NCBI GenBank assembly: GCA_023418575.1
Contig: JAEZZM010000043.1
Coordinates: 6,973 to 70,972 of the forward strand
Source: Actinomycetes bacterium
GTDB lineage: Bacteria; Actinomycetota; Coriobacteriia; Coriobacteriales; JAEZZM01
Reading direction: 5' to 3'
DNA length: 64,000 bases
The position numbers were made by a program, and so were the translations under genes. Position 1 is the first letter of the stretch; every line of letters starts with the position of its first letter. Below, piece after piece: positions 59,525-64,000 of this stretch. The notes beneath the pieces were generated by a model. The model worked only from the letters and a program-made list of their open reading frames with translations. It was not told where the DNA came from and searched no databases.

Positions 59525-60247
59525 CTACTGGGCTTCAACAAAGAATACACGCAGCATATGAGGAGGGGTATTTGGTCTATCTTGACTGCCTTTGGGCAGC
59601 TTAGCTATTCTATCTACCTCTTCCATGCCATAAACTACATGTCCAAAAGCAGCATATTCTCCATCTAAAAACTGTGAGTCTGCGTTACAAATAAAAAACT
59701 GCGAGCTTGCAGAATTTGGATCTTGCGCGCGAGCCATTGATACGGTGCCGCGCGTATGACTTAAGGGGTTGTCTACACCATTAGACTTAAACTCTCCCTC
59801 AATATTTTCTGGAGCACCACCCACTCCTGTACCCAAGGGATCTCCACCTTGAATCATAAAGCCATCAATAATTCTATGGAAAATAAGATCGTCATAAAAA
59901 TGGCCAAGAACAAGTTTTTTGAAATTTTCTACTGTCTTGGGAGCAGCTTTTGGGTCAAGCTCAATTACGATATGCGCGCCGCTATCCATCATAAGGTCAA
60001 CCAAATTAGTACTCGTAGTACTAATCTTATAGCCAGGAGCAGCCTGCGCTTCGGGGAGCTCTTTTTTATCGGATACAGAAGATGCTGCCTGTCCTTCTTG
60101 GGATGCAGCTGCTGTCTTATCAGCTGCGCTTGAGCCAGCCTTTGAAGCGTCCTGTCCAGCTGAAGAGCAGGCGCTTAAAGACAAACTCAAAACTAAGCAC
60201 AAAGCAAGAGCAGATACATAGCTTGAGCTCTTTGAAAATTTATACAT
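59525..60247 (-). CDS. Cyclophilin-type peptidyl-prolyl isomerase lipoprotein
   Basis: A 240-residue lipoprotein (lipobox LSAC) with a Ser/Ala-rich linker and a cyclophilin domain. 'FHRIIDGFMIQGGDPLGTG', 'SMARAQDPNSASSQFFI' and 'AAFGHVVYGMEEVD' are the active-site signatures, including the catalytic Arg of FHRII. It accelerates folding of exported proteins. The Shine-Dalgarno before ATG 60247 is weak. It lies 27 bp downstream of the TetR gene and may be cotranscribed. Confidence 0.92.
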   Translation of the reverse strand: MYKFSKSSSYVSALALCLVLSLSLSACSSAGQDASKAGSSAADKTAAASQEGQAASSVSDKKELPEAQAAPGYKISTTSTNLVDLMMDSGAHIVIELDPKAAPKTVENFKKLVLGHFYDDLIFHRIIDGFMIQGGDPLGTGVGGAPENIEGEFKSNGVDNPLSHTRGTVSMARAQDPNSASSQFFICNADSQFLDGEYAAFGHVVYGMEEVDRIAKLPKGSQDRPNTPPHMLRVFFVEAQ

Positions 60248-60274
60248 ATAACTACCCGGTTTCTTTCTTGAAGC

Positions 60275-60835
60275 TTAATCTTTAGGGTCAAGATGAAGCG
60301 TGCTAATGAGTATCTCCATGAGTATATCGTCATCTGCATCAGGATGGTGGCGCAGATAGGTTATCACACCAGTAAAGAGAATATAGAAGGTCTCTGGACG
60401 GCAGGTAATAGGTACAGAGTATTTAGTAGCATACTCCTCAACAACAATCTCATACAGGTAGCCCGCTAATTCATCAGCACTCCTGTTTAAGTAGTCCAGA
60501 TAAAGACTTGCGTGCTCAGAGCTAACAAGATTCTCATCAAATAGAGAAGCTTCTGAAATGCGTGCTCGGAATACCCCTAAAAGTTGTCTAAGAGATCCCT
60601 TAACATCACCAATAGGACGAGTGTCAAACCAGTGCCTTATAGCTTCAACATAATCTTTTACATATGAATCCAAAACTGCACCGGTAATGGCAGATTTATT
60701 TGAGAAATAGTGGTAAAACAAGGAACGAGTAACACCAGCATGATCAGCAATGTCTTTAACTGAAATGCTTGATGCTCCTTTAGTTTCATAGAGCTCACGT
60801 GCTGCTACTACCAGCTTTGTTTTGCTATCTAACAT
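60275..60835 (-). CDS. TetR-family regulator
   Basis: A roughly 186-residue regulator. The N-terminal helix-turn-helix ('SISVKDIADHAGVTRSLFYHYF') is typical; the rest is a helical ligand-binding domain. A frame from GTG 60895 has no Shine-Dalgarno and reads through a poorly conserved stretch; ATG 60835 has GAGGA nearby. A GTGTACAC palindrome lies at about 60888-60896 and may be an autorepressor site. Target and ligand unknown. The M16C peptidase gene lies 86 bp upstream on the same strand. Confidence 0.82.
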   Translation of the reverse strand: MLDSKTKLVVAARELYETKGASSISVKDIADHAGVTRSLFYHYFSNKSAITGAVLDSYVKDYVEAIRHWFDTRPIGDVKGSLRQLLGVFRARISEASLFDENLVSSEHASLYLDYLNRSADELAGYLYEIVVEEYATKYSVPITCRPETFYILFTGVITYLRHHPDADDDILMEILISTLHLDPKD

Positions 60836-60921
60836 CTTTTCCTCACTACTCACCTTGTAATGGCCCTGTGCGGCACCATTAAACCATGTGTACACCAGTA
60901 CTATACCCGCAATGTAATAAC

Positions 60922-63894
60922 TTAAATAATCTCAATTATATTTTTAAAGTAGTTCTTATCGTTTTCCAACTGCTCCTTATTTCCGCTGGTGCAACGCACT
61001 GGATGCTCAAGCGCTTCGGCATAAGCAGCAGACAGAGCCTTAATATCATCAAGACTACAGTTTAAAATCTCTTCCTGAATTGCTGACAGGCGCTCAACTG
61101 GGGTAGAGCATAGATACAAAGAAAGTGCCGCAGCCTGGATTTGTGCTGCGGTCTTAGGAGCTTGCTCCCTACCTAAGCTTGCCACTATACGGTCTGTTAG
61201 TTCTGACTCGCTCAATTCAAGATTTTGCAAGAATTCAGCTATACCCTTATAGGTCTCATATGAGCGCCCAATAGCAGGATCACGATAAGACACAATGCTC
61301 ATAGTCTCAGTATTGGGGAAATGCATGCAGCCATAAGCACCACCCTCAAGCCTGATGCGCACCCACAAATAATCAAGGCTTACTATGCGCTGAGCTACAC
61401 GCATGTGTCCGCTTGAACTATAATCCTTGCTAAATTGACCCATTACGCCAGTATAGTTAACCTCTGACTGCAAGGCCAAGCCCTCACCCTTATCGCCTAA
61501 AGGCAGACTTGCTGCCTGGGTATAAGCGGGTAGGCCGATAAAATCTTGGCACTTAAAACACTGAGCAACAGAGGATAGCTCTTCTTCTGGCTGAGTGTTT
61601 GCCAGATAGACAAAACGTCCAGAACCCTTTAAAAGGCGTTGGTACAATGACTTAAGCTGCGCTCCCAGCTCTTTTATATCAAGTTCCTGCATAGCTTTAA
61701 GTGCCTCATAATAGCTCAGGCCACTGCTCTGCTCGGTAAAAGAACCAATGCTGCTAAGATATGAGCTCATGCGATTTTTGCAGAGAGTTTCGCCTGATTC
61801 TGTAAGCATAGTTTTCATGCGTGCAAGCTCAGCATCCAAGACTTGTTTAAGACGTGAGCTATCTTCAAAGCTTGTATTGAAATAAATCTCATGCAAAAGA
61901 TCAAGAGCTTTATCCTTATACTCATCAAGATATGCAGCACTTAAACCCCAGGTCATAAGATAGCGTTCTGCAAGCTCATCTTCTGGACTATATGCTGCAA
62001 GCTGTTCTTGGGCAGAGCGCTTGTGCATGGAGCTCATAAATTGAATATTACCTAAGTATGCAGTACTTAAGGTATCAAGCTCTTCAAAGCCATACTTATG
62101 CGTACTCATGCTACCCAGGCATACGCACAAAAAGGAAAACAAGCTTAGCTCTGAGTCTGCTATTTGGCAGCGTCCTGCTAAGGCTTGATTGGAAACTCCT
62201 GCTGGTGAAGCAGGAGCAAGTGGAGTTAAAACGCTTAAGTATGAAATTCCCTTAGAGCTAATACGCTTACTTAAGCCCTGAGCGCTTTCCTCCACACTAT
62301 AATCATTTACCTGCACCTCTAGATCATTTCTACAAAGCTTTGGAATCTTTGCTTCGTCTTCAGGGCTGTCAGGCTGAATTGCATAGGCAGCAAGTTCTTC
62401 CTGAAAGGGTCTCATCTGATCTTTTTCTTCCTGAGATAAGGCCTCATAAACTTTTTGAGCTCTGGCTTGTGCCTCTTTAGCACGCTGCTCAAGCAGCCCC
62501 TCTTGTGGCTTCATTTCAATCCAGGCGCGACTGGGATTATTTATAGTGAGTTTGGCAAACAGCTCCTCATAATATGAGCTCTTATCGTCAAGCTCTTTTT
62601 GAAGAGTGTTTAAATGGCCTATAAAATCTAAGCTGTCTTTAATATCTTGAGAAAATATTAAAGGATTTGAACAGCTGATTCCCAAGCTTAAGCCCAATGG
62701 GAAAAATTCATCAAAATTTGCTTCTTTAATGATAAAGGCTTGAGCATTGAGCGCTGCCTGTAGTTGCTCTTTGTCAAAACCCTCCAAACAAAGCTTCTTA
62801 AAGCCTTGTATTACAGTTTCTTTGAGCTCTTCTTGCTTACCAGGGCTCACCTCTTTGAAATAAAAGCTTAAAATGGGCTGACGGTGAATTATATTAAAAT
62901 CACTGTAAGAGAGCTGTGCCAAACCCTTGTTCATTAATTCCTGCTGCAACTTTGAGCTGGTATTATCTAAGGCTAGATTTCTAAGAATATTTACCGCAGC
63001 AATATCAGTATAGTTAAGTACATCAGAGCCAATTAAAAAGTTAAGACTAAGCACGGGCTTATCTTGATCTGATGCTGCAGGATAGCTTTCTACTACCGTG
63101 CGCTCTTCATCAAACAAAGGGCTATCTTCGATTACATAATCACAGCTCTTGGGTTCAAATTGCTCAAAATATTCATTGAGCTTGGCGGAAACTGCTTCAA
63201 AGTCAACATCGCCATAAACAATACTAAAGCTATTAGAAGGATGATAATGATCCTTGTGGAACTGACAAAACTCCTCATATGTAAGCTCTTCTATCTCTTT
63301 TGGGTCTCCGCCAGAGTTATAAGAATAAGCATTCTCGTACAAGACCTCATTTATCTTCTCGTACATTAGACGTTCTGGGCCACTTAAGGCTCCGCGCATC
63401 TCGTTATATACCACACCGGTTATAAAGGGCTTATTATTTTCATCAAGCTCTAAATGATGTCCTTCTTTAGCAAAGATTTTAGCTTCATCATGCATGCGAG
63501 GAAAAAAGACTGCATCTAAATAAACCTCTAGGAGATTCATATAATCTTTTTGATTTAAGGTAGCAAAAGGATAAACGGTTCTATCTGGAAAGGTAACCGC
63601 ATTTAAAAAGGTTTGTAAACTGGAGCGCAAAAGACTAGCAAAAGGCTCTTTACCAGGAAATTTTTTAGACCCACATAAAACTGAGTGCTCAAGAATATGA
63701 GCTACACCGTCACCTTTATGAGGAGGTGTTCTAAAGCCAATCATAAAAGCTTTTTGAGGATCTGAACAAGCAAATTGCACAAGCTTTGCACCACTTGCGC
63801 AGTGTTGCCATTCACGGATCTCTCCCTCAATAAAGTCATAGGGATATGATGCGATAAGTTCAAAGCCTTTAGGACAAGTAGCTTCTGGGATCAT
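60922..63894 (-). CDS. M16C insulinase-family metallopeptidase (PreP-like)
   Basis: A 990-residue zinc peptidase of the presequence-protease group. The inverted zinc motif His66-Ile-Leu-Glu69-His70 (HILEH) and the following 'FPGKEPFASLLRSSLQTFLNA' block are the family hallmark; the distal Glu lies in the 'VVYNEMRGAL' region. Two large halves of M16 type enclose a chamber that degrades peptides. It is cytosolic (no signal). AAGGAG precedes ATG 63894. The 3' neighbour is the TetR gene. Confidence 0.93.
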   Translation of the reverse strand: MIPEATCPKGFELIASYPYDFIEGEIREWQHCASGAKLVQFACSDPQKAFMIGFRTPPHKGDGVAHILEHSVLCGSKKFPGKEPFASLLRSSLQTFLNAVTFPDRTVYPFATLNQKDYMNLLEVYLDAVFFPRMHDEAKIFAKEGHHLELDENNKPFITGVVYNEMRGALSGPERLMYEKINEVLYENAYSYNSGGDPKEIEELTYEEFCQFHKDHYHPSNSFSIVYGDVDFEAVSAKLNEYFEQFEPKSCDYVIEDSPLFDEERTVVESYPAASDQDKPVLSLNFLIGSDVLNYTDIAAVNILRNLALDNTSSKLQQELMNKGLAQLSYSDFNIIHRQPILSFYFKEVSPGKQEELKETVIQGFKKLCLEGFDKEQLQAALNAQAFIIKEANFDEFFPLGLSLGISCSNPLIFSQDIKDSLDFIGHLNTLQKELDDKSSYYEELFAKLTINNPSRAWIEMKPQEGLLEQRAKEAQARAQKVYEALSQEEKDQMRPFQEELAAYAIQPDSPEDEAKIPKLCRNDLEVQVNDYSVEESAQGLSKRISSKGISYLSVLTPLAPASPAGVSNQALAGRCQIADSELSLFSFLCVCLGSMSTHKYGFEELDTLSTAYLGNIQFMSSMHKRSAQEQLAAYSPEDELAERYLMTWGLSAAYLDEYKDKALDLLHEIYFNTSFEDSSRLKQVLDAELARMKTMLTESGETLCKNRMSSYLSSIGSFTEQSSGLSYYEALKAMQELDIKELGAQLKSLYQRLLKGSGRFVYLANTQPEEELSSVAQCFKCQDFIGLPAYTQAASLPLGDKGEGLALQSEVNYTGVMGQFSKDYSSSGHMRVAQRIVSLDYLWVRIRLEGGAYGCMHFPNTETMSIVSYRDPAIGRSYETYKGIAEFLQNLELSESELTDRIVASLGREQAPKTAAQIQAAALSLYLCSTPVERLSAIQEEILNCSLDDIKALSAAYAEALEHPVRCTSGNKEQLENDKNYFKNIIEII

Positions 63895-64000
63895 GAACGC
63901 TCCTTATATATCTCAAACAACTTAGACGCATATGGGCTGCATAGTTGCGCGTATATCGTCCAGCTTGTAAGTATGCATGTGCACACAAATACACATAGAT
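63895..64000. other. Non-coding window end
   Basis: The final 106 bases beyond the peptidase start hold its Shine-Dalgarno and presumably promoter. I see no gene or further element in them. The first 103 bases of the window are likewise without a supported feature. Confidence 0.5.

Overview
The window reads as one contiguous stretch of bacterial chromosome, AT-rich by eye. It most resembles a Coriobacteriia actinobacterium, probably Atopobiaceae (Atopobium/Olsenella-like). The reasons are the argS-lysA pair, a Ser/Thr kinase - FHA - PP2C - FtsW/PBP - PASTA-kinase operon of actinobacterial type but with FtsW and PBP fused, meso-diaminopimelate dehydrogenase, a veg-ispE neighbourhood, and a Tat-exported flavin reductase paired with an FMN-binding lipoprotein. 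Genus placement is inference. UGA is a normal stop here: at least the fhaB-like gene and the xanthine-dehydrogenase FAD subunit gene end in TGA.

Layout. 0-7 kb: stand-alone TipAS-like protein, OmpR-family two-component pair, a small protein gene with a LexA-type box, acyl carrier protein, MTA/SAH nucleosidase, SppA and a degenerate LuxR-type regulator. 7-15 kb: lysA/argS, tRNA-Gln, ddh, ispE, veg, htrA. 15-18.5 kb: a polar amino-acid ABC operon whose last gene (14972-15334) is an ArsC/Spx-like thioredoxin-fold protein with an in-frame TGA exactly at the first redox cysteine (UxxC), followed by a 9-bp hairpin with a GGUC loop at bacterial-SECIS distance. I read this as a selenoprotein; conventional gene calling misses it. 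18.7-26.5 kb: methyltransferase, two membrane proteins, NhaC antiporter, a candidate sRNA, aldehyde dehydrogenase with a Shine-Dalgarno-sequestering inverted repeat, serS. 26.5-37.2 kb: tRNA-Leu and the kinase/FHA/phosphatase/cell-wall operon. 37.2-43.5 kb: rhodanese lipoprotein, tRNA-Arg, citrate synthase, a possible KwaB-like protein, a sortase-type surface protein. 43.6-52 kb: three-subunit xanthine-dehydrogenase-type molybdenum hydroxylase, SRPBCC protein, HerA-like ATPase, DUF438/PAS protein. 52-64 kb: a second candidate sRNA, a dicarboxylate/amino-acid symporter, Dps, a membrane protein, the extracellular flavin reductase operon, cyclophilin lipoprotein, TetR regulator and an M16C peptidase.

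How it fits together. The 27.8-37.2 kb operon encodes a phosphorylation-controlled peptidoglycan synthesis module; ddh, lysA and argS-lysA supply meso-DAP and lysine. The 55.9-59.3 kb operon and the molybdenum hydroxylase suggest anaerobic or microaerobic redox metabolism. Two intergenic RNAs with exposed CU-rich loops resemble sRNAs that block ribosome binding sites; one has 12-nt and 10-nt perfect complementarity to ispE and the SRPBCC gene leader. No insertion sequence, prophage, rRNA or CRISPR array was seen. All motif counts and pairings were done by eye.
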